NCBI RefSeq assembly: GCF_900111015.1
Contig: NZ_FOFS01000007.1
Span: forward strand, 1 to 64,000
Direction of reading: 5' to 3'
From: Solimonas aquatica
GTDB taxonomy: Bacteria > Pseudomonadota > Gammaproteobacteria > Nevskiales > Nevskiaceae
DNA: 64,000 nt
Made by a program: the position numbers and the translations under genes. Below, one piece after another: positions 10,799-19,242 of this stretch (positions are counted from its first letter, which is position 1; every line of letters begins with the position of its first letter). The notes under the pieces are model-generated. The model did no database searches, had not been told where the DNA came from, and worked only from the letters and a program-made list of their open reading frames with translations.

Positions 10799-10997
10799 GG
10801 GCAAGGCTCCCCGATGTTGTTGGTGTGCGCATAGCATGAGGCAGGCGCGGCCCGCGAACCGCTAGCCGAAAGTTAGGGGGCAGTCGCGCAGGCGCCCGGC
10901 AAAATGCGATCATCGCCGCATCTTCAAAGCGTCGCCGTGTGTGCCGCGCGCATCCTGCGCACACGCCGGATACAGGATCAAAAAAAGGGGAGGCAGG

Positions 10998-11972
10998 ATG
11001 CCGAGTCGTCATCATTGGCGCCATGGATATCGGGCGCTCGGGTTTTGTGTGCTGTGCGGTTTCGCCATGGCGGCGCAGGCCGCCACCCTGCGCACCCTGC
11101 GCAGCGGCACCGCGCATTCCGCGCTGTATGGTCTGTGCTTCGACGCCGGCTACGGCGTGGCCGTCGGCGCACAGGGCGCGCTGCTGGAAAGCAGCGATGG
11201 CGGCGAACACTGGCAGGCGGCCGCGGTGCTCACGCCGCTGGCGCTGCTGGCCGTGGACTGCCGTGCCAATCGCGCGCTGGCCGTCGGACAGAGCGGCAGC
11301 CTGCTGCGTCGCGAGGCCGGCGCCTGGAGTCTGGCACCCGCCATCAGCGCGCAGCGTCTGCTCGGTGTGAGTCTCAACAGTCGCGGTCAGGCGGCGGCGG
11401 TCGGCGAGTTCGGCACCGTGCTGTGGTCGGACGATGCCGGCCGCAGCTGGCGTGATGCGCGGCCCGACTGGGAACGCTTCGCGCCGGAAGCCGCCGAACC
11501 GCATCTGTATGCGGTGCAGGTGGAGGAGTCCGGACAACTCACGGTGGCCGGCGAGTTCGGCCTGATTCTGCGCAGCGCCGACGCCGGCCACAGCTGGCAG
11601 TCACTGCGCGCCGCCGATCCGGCGGCGCCGGCGGTGCACGCCCTGGCCCTCGATAGCCGCCCGGGTGTGCCCAGCTATGCCGCCGGCCAGAGCGGCCTGC
11701 TGCTGAAGTCGGGAGACGGTGGCCGCAGCTGGCAGACGCTGCCGGCATCGCGCGGCAACGCCCTGCTGGGACTGGCCGCCGCGGATGCGCAGACCGTGCT
11801 GCTCGCCGGGCTGCGCACGCTGCGCATCAGCCGCGATGGCGGCGCCAGCTTCAGCGAAGTGCCGCTGGGCAAGGATGCGCAGCCCTGGTACCAGAACCTG
11901 CGCGTGAGTCCGGTGAACGGGCGGTATTACGCGGTTGGCTATGCCGGCCGTCTGGTGGAGCTGTTGCCATGA
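10998..11972 (+). CDS. YCF48-like beta-propeller, periplasmic
   Basis: A 324-residue exported protein of the YCF48/Hcf136 type with BNR-like repeats. A signal peptide ends at AMAAQA. At least five repeats follow, each with a core such as LLESSDGGEHWQA, LWSDDAGRSWRD, LRSADAGHSWQSL, LKSGDGGRSWQTL and RISRDGGASFSEV. In bacteria these propellers often accompany MMPL-family exporters in catabolic clusters, and they are thought to assist assembly or substrate capture. The ATG at 10998 follows GGGGAGGCAGG; an upstream in-frame start would disrupt the signal peptide. It overlaps the exporter gene by four bases (ATGA). First gene of a four-gene envelope operon. Confidence 0.9.
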   Translation: MPSRHHWRHGYRALGFCVLCGFAMAAQAATLRTLRSGTAHSALYGLCFDAGYGVAVGAQGALLESSDGGEHWQAAAVLTPLALLAVDCRANRALAVGQSGSLLRREAGAWSLAPAISAQRLLGVSLNSRGQAAAVGEFGTVLWSDDAGRSWRDARPDWERFAPEAAEPHLYAVQVEESGQLTVAGEFGLILRSADAGHSWQSLRAADPAAPAVHALALDSRPGVPSYAAGQSGLLLKSGDGGRSWQTLPASRGNALLGLAAADAQTVLLAGLRTLRISRDGGASFSEVPLGKDAQPWYQNLRVSPVNGRYYAVGYAGRLVELLP

Positions 11973-14383
11973 AGGCTTACGGACTGCGTCTGCGCTTTGC
12001 CAGCTGGATGCTGGAACACCGGCGCGGCGCGCTGCTGGTGTTCGCCCTGATCACCCTGGCGTTCGCCTGCGGCCTGCCGCGCGTGCGCCTGCAGACCATC
12101 TTCTCGGACCTGCTGCCCAAGGATGATCCCTTCGTGCAGGTGTTCCGCGATCATCCCAACTTCGGCAATCCGCTGACGGTCATGCTGATGATCCGGCGCA
12201 CGGACGGCGATCTGTATCAGGCCGACACCCTGGCCAAGATCTGGCAGCTGACCCGCGACATCGATCTGGTGCCCGGCGTGGACCACGATCAGATCCTGTC
12301 GGTGACCACCGAGAAGGCGCGCTACTACGAGGCCACGCCGGAAGGCATCGACATGCGGCCGCTGATGGGCGATCACGCGCCACGCGATGCGCAGGAGATC
12401 GCCGAGTTCCGCTCGCGCGTGGACAAGGCGCCCAACGTGCGGCAGTTCCTGATCTCCGCCGACGAGCGCTCCACGATTCTGATGGCGACCTTCATCGAGC
12501 AGCGCCTGGATTACGGCGTGGTCTTCGATGCCGTGCAGAAGCTGGCCGCCAAGGCGCGCGATGAACATCACGAGGTGTTTGTCACCGGCCAGCCGATCCT
12601 GATCGGCTGGGTGTATCAGTACGAATGGCAGATGATCGGCATCTTCGCCGTCACCCTGGGCGCGCTGATTCTGGCGCTGGCGCTGTACATGCGTAATCTG
12701 GTCGGCGTGCTCACGCCCATCATCACCAGCACGGTGGCGGCGATCTGGGCCTTCGGCCTGGTGGGCTGGCTGAACATCTCCATCGAGCCGCTGCTGATGG
12801 TGATTCCGCTGCTGCTGATGGCGCGCTCGTTTTCACACAGCGTGCAGTTCACCGAGCGCTATTACGAAATCTACGCCGGGCTGCGCGACCGCAAGAAAGC
12901 TGCGGCGGTGACCATGAGCGTGATGCTGGCACCTTCGGTGCTGGGCATTCTCACCGACGTGCTGGGCATCGCGGTGGTGATCGTGGCGCCGATTCCGGCC
13001 ATGGTGCGCCACGCCATCTTCTGCGGCATGTGGGCCTGGTTCCTGATTCCCACCGGCTGCGTGCTGATCTCGCTGCTGCTGGCCAGCCTGCCGGCGCCGC
13101 GCAACATCGAACAGCTGGTGGCAGGCAAGGGCAGCGGTCTGGCCACGCGCCTGCTGGAGCGCACGCTGCGCGTGCCGGCACTGCTCACGCAGGGCCGCTG
13201 GGCGCTGCGTACTTCTCTGGTGGTGCTGATCGCGGCGGTCTGCGTGGTGGCCACCGCGCGGCAGATCAAGATCGGCAATCCGGTGGAAGGCAGCAATCTG
13301 CTCTGGGAAGACTCCGAGTTCAACGCTGCGGTGCGCGCCATCAATGCCAACTTCCCCGGCGTGAACACCCTGGAGATCGTGCTCGAAGCCAAGGACCCGG
13401 ACAGCCCCGACTGGACCGCGCAGCAGCTCGACACGGTGATGACCGAGATGCGCCTGCAGCAGCTGCTGGAGGCCGATGCCTTCGCGCCGCGCGCGACGCT
13501 GTCCTTCGCCGATTACCTGATGGAGTCCAACCGTCTGTTCCACGGCGGCAATCCGCAGTGGCTGCAGCTGGACCCGCGCGAGCGCGCGGTGAGCGCGGCA
13601 GCGGTGGGCGCGATGATGGGCACCAGCGCCAAGAACTTCGGCCATGTGGTCAGCTTCGGCATGCAGCACTCCACGGTTTCGCTGTGGTATGCCGACAACA
13701 AGCAGGAGACCGTGGATGCGGCCCTGGCTTCGGCGCGGCGTGCGGTGGCCCTGGTCGGCGAGGACCATCCGAGCTTCCGTGTGCGCCTGGGCACCGGCAC
13801 CATCGCCCTGCAGGAGGCGGTCAACCGCGTGATCGGCCGTTATCAGCATCTGTTGCTGCTGCTGCTCAATGTGCTGGTGTTCATCATGTGCGCGCTGGCC
13901 TATCGCTCCGTGCTGGCCGGCGTGCTGCTGCTGATTCCGGTGAACCTCGCCAACGAGGCGCTGCTCGCCGCCATGCATCTGCTCGGTGTGGGTCTGGATG
14001 TGAACTCGATGATCGTCGCCGCGGTGGGCGTGGGCGTGGGCATCGACTACGGCATCTATCTGCTCTCGCGCATCTGCGAGGAAGTGCAGGCCAGCGGTGA
14101 CTGGGGCCTGGCCATCAGCCGCTCGCTGCAGACCACCGGCAAGGCGATTCTGTTCACCGCCAGCGTGATGACCCTCGGCATCCTGCCCTGGTATCTGATG
14201 TCGGGACTGAAGTTCGTGGCCGACATGGGCCTGCTGATCATGGCGATCATGGCCATCAACATGGTGCTGGCGCTGATCGTGCTGCCGCTGCTGGTGTGGT
14301 GGGTGAAGCCGCGCTTCGCGCTGCGCCAGAACACCATCGTCGGCGAAGGCGGCCATATCGACTGGGCGGGTTCGGCGCCCTGA
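11969..14383 (+). CDS. MMPL/RND-family exporter
   Basis: An 804-residue inner-membrane transporter of the RND superfamily, MMPL/hydrophobe branch. There are two homologous halves: a TM helix near residue 22-40, a periplasmic loop to about 210, then a five-helix bundle (GIFAVTLGALILALALYM onward) to about 390. The second half repeats this, with the bundle starting near LLLLLLNVLVFIMCALAYR (about 628). The GVGIDYGIYLLSRICEE motif in the second bundle is the family proton-relay region. The size matches hydrophobe/amphiphile exporters. It is coupled by overlap to the YCF48 gene and four bases from the TonB-like gene. The cargo is unknown; a hydrophobic substrate or lipid is plausible given the setting. 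Confidence 0.9.
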   Translation: MKAYGLRLRFASWMLEHRRGALLVFALITLAFACGLPRVRLQTIFSDLLPKDDPFVQVFRDHPNFGNPLTVMLMIRRTDGDLYQADTLAKIWQLTRDIDLVPGVDHDQILSVTTEKARYYEATPEGIDMRPLMGDHAPRDAQEIAEFRSRVDKAPNVRQFLISADERSTILMATFIEQRLDYGVVFDAVQKLAAKARDEHHEVFVTGQPILIGWVYQYEWQMIGIFAVTLGALILALALYMRNLVGVLTPIITSTVAAIWAFGLVGWLNISIEPLLMVIPLLLMARSFSHSVQFTERYYEIYAGLRDRKKAAAVTMSVMLAPSVLGILTDVLGIAVVIVAPIPAMVRHAIFCGMWAWFLIPTGCVLISLLLASLPAPRNIEQLVAGKGSGLATRLLERTLRVPALLTQGRWALRTSLVVLIAAVCVVATARQIKIGNPVEGSNLLWEDSEFNAAVRAINANFPGVNTLEIVLEAKDPDSPDWTAQQLDTVMTEMRLQQLLEADAFAPRATLSFADYLMESNRLFHGGNPQWLQLDPRERAVSAAAVGAMMGTSAKNFGHVVSFGMQHSTVSLWYADNKQETVDAALASARRAVALVGEDHPSFRVRLGTGTIALQEAVNRVIGRYQHLLLLLLNVLVFIMCALAYRSVLAGVLLLIPVNLANEALLAAMHLLGVGLDVNSMIVAAVGVGVGIDYGIYLLSRICEEVQASGDWGLAISRSLQTTGKAILFTASVMTLGILPWYLMSGLKFVADMGLLIMAIMAINMVLALIVLPLLVWWVKPRFALRQNTIVGEGGHIDWAGSAP

Positions 14384-14387
14384 GCCC

Positions 14388-15047
14388 ATGACCCCGGCGC
14401 TCGTCGAGCTGAAAGTCGGCACCGCGCCACCGGGCGCGGTGGCGGCGCAGCCGCTGGGGCCTTCGTTTCTCGCCGCCTTGCTGCTGCATGCGCTGTTGCT
14501 GGGCCTGCTGCTGCTGGAACTGGACAGCCTGCTCAAGCCCGGCGGACGGCCCGCGCCGGCTTCGGCGATCACGGTGATGCTGCTCACCGCGCCGGTGGTG
14601 GCGCCGCCCAGCGCCAGTGCCGAGCCGCTGCCGGAGCCGCAGCAGCCCGTGCCGACACCCAAGCCCGGCAGCCTGGCGCCGAGCAAGCCGCCGCGCACGA
14701 TGGCGGCCAGCCATCCGACGCCGGCGGCATCCGCCGCCAAGGTTGCCAGCGCGCCGACCGCACCGCCGACCAGCACCGAGGAGCCCGATACCGAGCTGGC
14801 CGATTTTCTGGGCAGCCTGCGCGGCCGCTGGCTGGAGCCGCGTGGTGTGCCCTCGCGTTTTCATTGTCAGGTGCAGATCCGCTATCAGGCCGGCGGCATG
14901 ATCGAGGCGGTGAGCGTGCAGCCCGGCTGCGGTTCGCCGGAGCTGGTGGATTCCATCGAGCGCGCGGTGTGGAAAAGCCAGCCGCTGCCGCTGCGCGTGG
15001 CACGCAATCAGGCCGGCGCGCTCACCGTGGATTTCTCGCCGCGATGA
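14388..15047 (+). CDS. TonB/TolA-like energy transducer
   Basis: A 219-residue protein with the TonB/TolA plan: a short cytoplasmic N-terminus, a single membrane helix at about 25-48 (LAALLLHALLLGLLLLELD), a Pro/Ala-rich periplasmic spacer (about 70-135, rich in PEPQQP and PTPKPG), and a C-terminal domain from about 150 with IRYQAGGMIEAVSVQPGCGS and RAVWKSQPLPLRV, similar to the TolA/TonB C-terminal fold. No ExbB/ExbD pair is in the window. The start is four bases after the exporter stop, and the end overlaps the next gene by four bases. It may link inner-membrane energy to an outer-membrane partner of the exporter. Family call is moderate because the domain is divergent. Confidence 0.7.
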   Translation: MTPALVELKVGTAPPGAVAAQPLGPSFLAALLLHALLLGLLLLELDSLLKPGGRPAPASAITVMLLTAPVVAPPSASAEPLPEPQQPVPTPKPGSLAPSKPPRTMAASHPTPAASAAKVASAPTAPPTSTEEPDTELADFLGSLRGRWLEPRGVPSRFHCQVQIRYQAGGMIEAVSVQPGCGSPELVDSIERAVWKSQPLPLRVARNQAGALTVDFSPR

Positions 15048-15922
15048 AAAAACCTTCACTGCTGTTGTTGGCGCTGTGTCTGTGCTGGCTGCTGCCGGGT
15101 GCGGCGCGCGCCGCCTGCAGCACGCAGAGCCTGGGCGAGACCGAGGCGCATCTGCCCATCTTCCGCGACTGCGAGCAGGCGCCGGAGATGGTGTTGCTGC
15201 CGGCCGGTTCGTTTCTCATGGGCAATGACAGCGGCGCCGGCAATGGTTACGACCTGCCGCTGCACGAGGTGCGCGTGAATGCCTTTGCCATCGGCCGCCA
15301 TGAGGTCACGCGCGGGCAATGGCAGGCCTGTGTACGCGACAAGGTCTGCGAGTCCTTGCCGGACGGCGCAGGCGATCCGCGTCTGCCGGCGGCGCAGCTG
15401 AGCTGGAAGCAGGCGCAGCGTTATCTGCAATGGCTGAGCGTGCGCAGCGATCATCATTACCGCCTGCCCAGCGAGGCGGAGTGGGAATACGCGGCGCGCG
15501 CCGGCACGCAGACGCAGTACAGCTGGGGCAATCTGAGCCGTTCCGCCTGCAGCTACGCCAACAGCTTCGACCGCAGCGGCCGCGCCGCGTATCCGGCCTG
15601 GAACTGGGACATCGATTGTGATGATGGCTATGCGCAGACCGCGCCGGTGGGCAGCTTCGCCGCCAACGCCTGGGGTCTGTACGACATGCTCGGCAATGTC
15701 TGGGAGTGGGTGCAGGACTGCTGGAACCCCGACTATCGCGGCGCACCGAGCGATGCCCGTGCCTGGCTTGCCGGGGATTGCGGCAAGCGTGTCAATCGCG
15801 GCGGCGGATGGGGCAATCATCCACGCAGTCTGAAGGTGTTCAACCGCGATGCCGATGGCGTCGACAGTTTCAGCGATGGCCTGGGTTTTCGTGTGGCGAG
15901 GGATGTGCCGGCGGCGAAGTGA
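15044..15922 (+). CDS. SUMF1/FGE-fold exported protein
   Basis: A 292-residue secreted protein with a clear signal peptide (LLLLALCLCWLLPGAARA). It has a formylglycine-generating-enzyme-type fold: MVLLPAGSFLMG near residue 55, HEVTRGQWQAC near 90, RLPSEAEWEYAARAG near 145, GLYDMLGNVWEWVQDCW near 210 and the RVNRGGGWGNHPRSLKVFNR block near 255. The two active-site cysteines that true formylglycine-generating enzymes carry in that last block are absent, so sulfatase activation is unlikely. Related SUMF1-domain proteins act as binding modules or in other reactions. The ATG at 15044 overlaps the TonB-like stop; longer in-frame upstream codons lie inside that gene. Last gene of the operon. Confidence 0.85.
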   Translation: MKKPSLLLLALCLCWLLPGAARAACSTQSLGETEAHLPIFRDCEQAPEMVLLPAGSFLMGNDSGAGNGYDLPLHEVRVNAFAIGRHEVTRGQWQACVRDKVCESLPDGAGDPRLPAAQLSWKQAQRYLQWLSVRSDHHYRLPSEAEWEYAARAGTQTQYSWGNLSRSACSYANSFDRSGRAAYPAWNWDIDCDDGYAQTAPVGSFAANAWGLYDMLGNVWEWVQDCWNPDYRGAPSDARAWLAGDCGKRVNRGGGWGNHPRSLKVFNRDADGVDSFSDGLGFRVARDVPAAK

Positions 15923-15979
15923 AACCTTGCCACCGGGCATCCCGGCGCTCGGCCCGGTGTCCGTGTAACCGCGACACCC

Positions 15980-16010
15980 GTGGGTTGGGCGCGCTAACGC
16001 CGTAACCCAC
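15980..16010. repeat. Small hairpin after the SUMF1 gene
   Basis: Arms GTGGGTT (15980-15986) and AACCCAC (16004-16010) enclose a GC-rich loop containing GCG and CGC. No T-run follows, so it is not an obvious intrinsic terminator. It is the outermost part of a repeat-rich, gene-free stretch (15923-16817). Confidence 0.6.
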
Positions 16011-16051
16011 CGTGGCTTTGCTGCTTGTTGCTTGGTTTATTGCTCGATTGC

Positions 16052-16148
16052 GCCTTGGTTTCGTGCGCCTGTCGGCGCCCGAGGTACTTCTCTTTGCTCG
16101 TGCAAAGAGAAGTACCCAAGAGAAAGCACGCCCTACGCCTCGCATCCG
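16052..16148. repeat. Dispersed hairpin repeat, copy 2 (inverted)
   Basis: Reverse complement of bases 17-113, 95 of 97 matching by eye. The core hairpin is at 16083-16116 (14-base perfect arms, six-base loop). The two copies bracket the first 16 kb in opposite orientation, so recombination between them would invert the intervening segment. No coding potential with family resemblance is seen here. Confidence 0.85.
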
Positions 16149-16185
16149 TCGCCGCTGACGCGGCGGCGGCAGCCTGCGCTGCTCG

Positions 16186-16482
16186 CGTGCTCGGGGCCGT
16201 TGCAGACGCGCCATCCCTGGCGCGGCTGCAACTGAGCCGAACTTCCTGTTCGGCTCTCCCACTGCGCTCGCTACGCTGCTCGGTGCGAGGCAAAGGGGGT
16301 TAAAGGCAACAGCAAAGCACAGCGCAGCCGCGCTCATCGCGCGAAGCTGCTGTGGCTTTTGATGTTGGGGTCCCCGTCTCTGGCGCTGAGCTGTGCGGCG
16401 AGCGCAGGGGAGAGCCGCCCAGGAAGGGCGGCTCAGTTGCGGCCACGCCAGGGATGGCGCGTCTGCAACGGCCCCGAGCACG
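16186..16482. repeat. Long inverted repeat
   Basis: Arms 16186-16239 and 16429-16482 are reverse complements at 52 of 54 positions. Weaker inverted similarity continues inward to about 16285 and 16385. The roughly 100-base centre is unique. The outer edges lead into hairpin copies 2 and 3, so this is a head-to-head pair of one composite repeat unit. No gene is recognisable inside. Confidence 0.8.
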
Positions 16483-16542
16483 TTGCACAGCGAAGGCACC
16501 CGCGCAGCGGGCGCCAGAGCCGGGGTGTGCTTTCTTTTGGTT

Positions 16543-16570
16543 CCTTTTCTTTGCACAAGCAAAGAAAAGG
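16543..16570. repeat. Dispersed hairpin repeat, copy 3 (diverged)
   Basis: Perfect 11-base arms CCTTTTCTTTG and CAAAGAAAAGG around a six-base loop (CACAAG). Same design as copies 1 and 2 but with C/T and A/G changes on both arms, so pairing is kept. Compensating changes argue that the hairpin itself is maintained. Confidence 0.75.
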
Positions 16571-16574
16571 GACT

Positions 16575-16666
16575 CCGCCGCCGGAGGGCGGCGGAAGAAG
16601 CCAGTAGATCGAGAAACACACGAAGCCGCCGCCGAAGGGCAGCGGAAGAAGCCAATAGATCAAGAA
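16575..16666. repeat. Two-copy tandem repeat, 51-base period
   Basis: Units 16575-16615 and 16626-16666 match at 37 of 41 positions; both begin CCGCCGCCG and contain AGCGGAAGAAGCCA or a close variant. The four differences are all G versus A. Part of the same gene-free repeat region. Confidence 0.7.
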
Positions 16667-16817
16667 CAAAACAAAGCAACAACCAGCGAAGCCCGGCGGG
16701 TCAAGGCGCTCACGCGCCTAAGCCGTCCTACGGTGGTTTGCCTGCGTTACGAGCTTCGCTTATTTCAGGCGCAAGGCTTGGCGATCACAGCAGGCTGCGG
16801 CGCAGGCTGGCCCGACA

Positions 16818-17615
16818 TCAGGCGAAGCGCGCCGCGCGTTTGGCGCTGAACGCGGCTACGCCTTCCTGCAGATCGGGGCCTGCCGCTGCGGCCATCAGTT
16901 CGCGGCGCTCGGCTTCCAGTTGGGTGCCCAGCTCGCAATCGGCCGCGGCATAGGCCAGCGCCTTGGTGCGCGCCAGCGCGTGCGCGGCGCCGGCACGCAG
17001 ACGCTGCACCAGGGCGCGGGTTTCTTCGGGCAGCCGCTCCGGCGGCACCACGAAGTTCACCAGCCCCAGACTCTGCGCACGCGCCGCGTCGAAAGGCTCC
17101 GCCAGCAGCATCAGCTCCAGCGCCCGGCGCTCGCCCAGCAGACGCGGCAGCAGGAAGGACGCGCCGACATCGGGCGTGACGCCGATGCGTGCATAAGCCA
17201 GCGAGAAACGCGTGTTGCTGGCGGCAATCACCAGATCGGCCATGTTCATCAGGCCCAGGCTGCCGCCGGCGACGATGCCGTGCACCGAGGCCACCACGAT
17301 GGCCGGCGCGGCCCGCAGGCGCTGCATCAGCGGATTGAGCACACGCAGCGTGCGGTCCACGCGGCCCGGCGCGCCGCCATCCTGCGGATGCAGCCAGTTG
17401 AGATCGGCGCCGGTGCCGAAGGCCGGACCCTCGCCACGCAACAGAATCACCCGCACGCGGGTATCGAGCAGAATCTCATCCAGGTGCCGGCCGATGGCGT
17501 ACACCGCTTCTTCATCCAGCGCGTTGTAGGCCTGAGGACGGTTCACCGTGACCGTGGCGATGCCGTCCTTGATCTCGCTGATGACCGATTCCGGACCGGC
17601 ACTGTCGATGCTCAT
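16818..17615 (-). CDS. Enoyl-CoA hydratase/isomerase family protein
   Basis: A 265-residue crotonase-fold protein. N-terminal VTVNRPQAYNALDEEAVYAI, the oxyanion-hole part GEGPAFGTGADLNWL near residue 65 and SVHGIVAGGSLGLMNMADLVIAA near 110 are clear. The first catalytic glutamate position reads GGSLGLM, without Glu. The second reads YARIGVTPDVGASFLLPR, with Asp where Glu is usual. This pattern suggests an isomerase or other crotonase chemistry rather than simple hydration. It is the last gene of the reverse operon led by the thiolase at 22318, 31 bases after the ligase gene. Confidence 0.87.
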   Translation of the reverse strand: MSIDSAGPESVISEIKDGIATVTVNRPQAYNALDEEAVYAIGRHLDEILLDTRVRVILLRGEGPAFGTGADLNWLHPQDGGAPGRVDRTLRVLNPLMQRLRAAPAIVVASVHGIVAGGSLGLMNMADLVIAASNTRFSLAYARIGVTPDVGASFLLPRLLGERRALELMLLAEPFDAARAQSLGLVNFVVPPERLPEETRALVQRLRAGAAHALARTKALAYAAADCELGTQLEAERRELMAAAAGPDLQEGVAAFSAKRAARFA

Positions 17616-17646
17616 GGGAGTTTTCCGTAGTCGATGGCGCCGCGCT

Positions 17647-19206
17647 TCAGGACACGCGGCGGCTGTGTTGCTGCCAGAACGGCTCGCGCAGCTTGTTCTT
17701 CAGGACCTTGCCGGCGCCCGACAGCGGCAGCGCCTCGACGAACTGGAAGCTGCGCGGGCATTTGTAGTTGGCGATCAGCGTGTGGCAGTGCGCGCGCAGC
17801 TCATCCTCGCTGACGCTGGCGCCGGCCTTGAGCACCACCACCGCGTGCACCGCCTCGCCCCAGCGCGGATCGGGGATGCCGATCACCGCGCAGGTGGCCA
17901 GCGCCGGATGTCGGACCAGGGCGTTTTCCACTTCCACCGAATACACGTTCTCGCCGCCGGTGACGATCATGTCCTTCAGGCGGTCCACCACGAACACGAA
18001 GCCCTCGCTGTCCATGTAGCCCATGTCGCCGGTGTGCATCCAGCCGCCGCGCAGCGCCGCCGCGGTTTCCTTTTCCTTCTTCCAGTAGCCCTGCATGACG
18101 CTGGGACTGCACACGATGATCTCGCCGACCTCGCCACGCGGCAGTTCGCGGTCGTCTTCGGGATCGACGATGCGCACCTCGGTGCAGAAGGTGGCGCGAC
18201 CGGCCGAACGCAGCTTGCCGGCCGGCCGGCCCTGCTCGCTGTGGTACCAGGGCGGCAGCACCGTGGCCACCGGCGCCAGCTCGGTCATGCCATAAGCCTG
18301 CACGAACTCCACGCCCGGCAGTCGTGCCATGGCGCGTTCGAGCAGCGCCTCGCTGATCGGCGAGGCGCCGTACATGAGGCTGCGCAGGCTGCTGAGCAGG
18401 TACTGATCGATCTGCGGCGAGTCGATCATCATCTGGATCATGGTCGGCACCAGCAGCGCGGCGCTGACCTGCTCGCGGTCGATGGTCTCCAGCGTCGCCT
18501 GCGGGGTGAAGGAGGGAATGAACACATGCCGCGAACCGCTGGCCAGCAGCGCGTTCATGAAGGCGCAGTCGGCGATGTGGAACATCGGTGCGGCATGCAG
18601 GCCCACGCAGCGGTCCTTGATCAGGCCTTCGCTCAGCAAGGTCAGCGCGTTCACGTAAAGGGCGCGCTGACTGAGCATCACGCCCTTGGGAAAGCCGGTG
18701 GTGCCGCCGGTGTAGAACACGCCGGCCAGGTCATCGCCATTGCGACGGGCGTCGGCCACCGGCGCCGACTGTTCGATCAGTGCCTCGTAGGACCGCATGC
18801 CGGCCGGTGTGGCCTCGTCGCCACAATAGATCAGCTCGCGCAGGCCCGGCGCCAGCCGGCGCAGTTCCGGCGCCATCGCTACGAAGGGATCGCCCAGCAG
18901 CAGCAGGCGGTTGTCGCTGTCCTCCAGCGAGTAGGCGATTTCCGCGGCACTCCAGCGGGTGTTGACCGGATTCACCACCGCGCCCGCCCAGTACACGGCG
19001 AGGAAATATTCCAGGTAGCGGTCGGAATTGGGCGAGAGAATGGCGACGCGGTCACCGGTCTTCACGCCCAGGCCCTGCAGTCCTCCGGCCAGACGCGCCA
19101 CGCGCGAGGCCAGCTGCGCGAAGCTGTGGCGGCGCGTGCCGCAGACGGTGGCCAGGGCCTCGGGCTTCTGCTGCAGCGCGCGGTGCAGCCCTTGTGTCAG
19201 ATACAT
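17647..19206 (-). CDS. Acyl-CoA synthetase (AMP-forming)
   Basis: A 519-residue ANL-superfamily ligase that activates a carboxylic acid with ATP and CoA. Motifs are intact: VFYTGGTTGFPKGVMLS (AMP-binding loop, near residue 175), YGMTELAP (near 300), HTGDMGYMDSEGFVFVVDR and LKDMIVTGGENVYSVEVENAL (hinge, near 400-425), and the C-terminal lysine region LSGAGKVLKNKLREPFW. The length fits medium/long-chain or aryl acid ligases. AGGAG lies just before the ATG at 19206. It lies between SDR and hydratase genes and supplies the entry step of the regulon. Substrate not determinable. Confidence 0.93.
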   Translation of the reverse strand: MYLTQGLHRALQQKPEALATVCGTRRHSFAQLASRVARLAGGLQGLGVKTGDRVAILSPNSDRYLEYFLAVYWAGAVVNPVNTRWSAAEIAYSLEDSDNRLLLLGDPFVAMAPELRRLAPGLRELIYCGDEATPAGMRSYEALIEQSAPVADARRNGDDLAGVFYTGGTTGFPKGVMLSQRALYVNALTLLSEGLIKDRCVGLHAAPMFHIADCAFMNALLASGSRHVFIPSFTPQATLETIDREQVSAALLVPTMIQMMIDSPQIDQYLLSSLRSLMYGASPISEALLERAMARLPGVEFVQAYGMTELAPVATVLPPWYHSEQGRPAGKLRSAGRATFCTEVRIVDPEDDRELPRGEVGEIIVCSPSVMQGYWKKEKETAAALRGGWMHTGDMGYMDSEGFVFVVDRLKDMIVTGGENVYSVEVENALVRHPALATCAVIGIPDPRWGEAVHAVVVLKAGASVSEDELRAHCHTLIANYKCPRSFQFVEALPLSGAGKVLKNKLREPFWQQHSRRVS

Positions 19207-19242
19207 CGCTTTCTCCTCGTTATGGTGCGACAGACGCCATTC

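Noticed and set aside
12833-14776. Long antisense frame over the MMPL exporter
   Set aside because: No domain resemblance and strongly biased composition; the plus-strand exporter explains the sequence.
15044-15922. True formylglycine-generating enzyme for a sulfatase
   Set aside because: The key C-terminal cysteines are absent and no sulfatase with a CxPxR motif was seen in the window.
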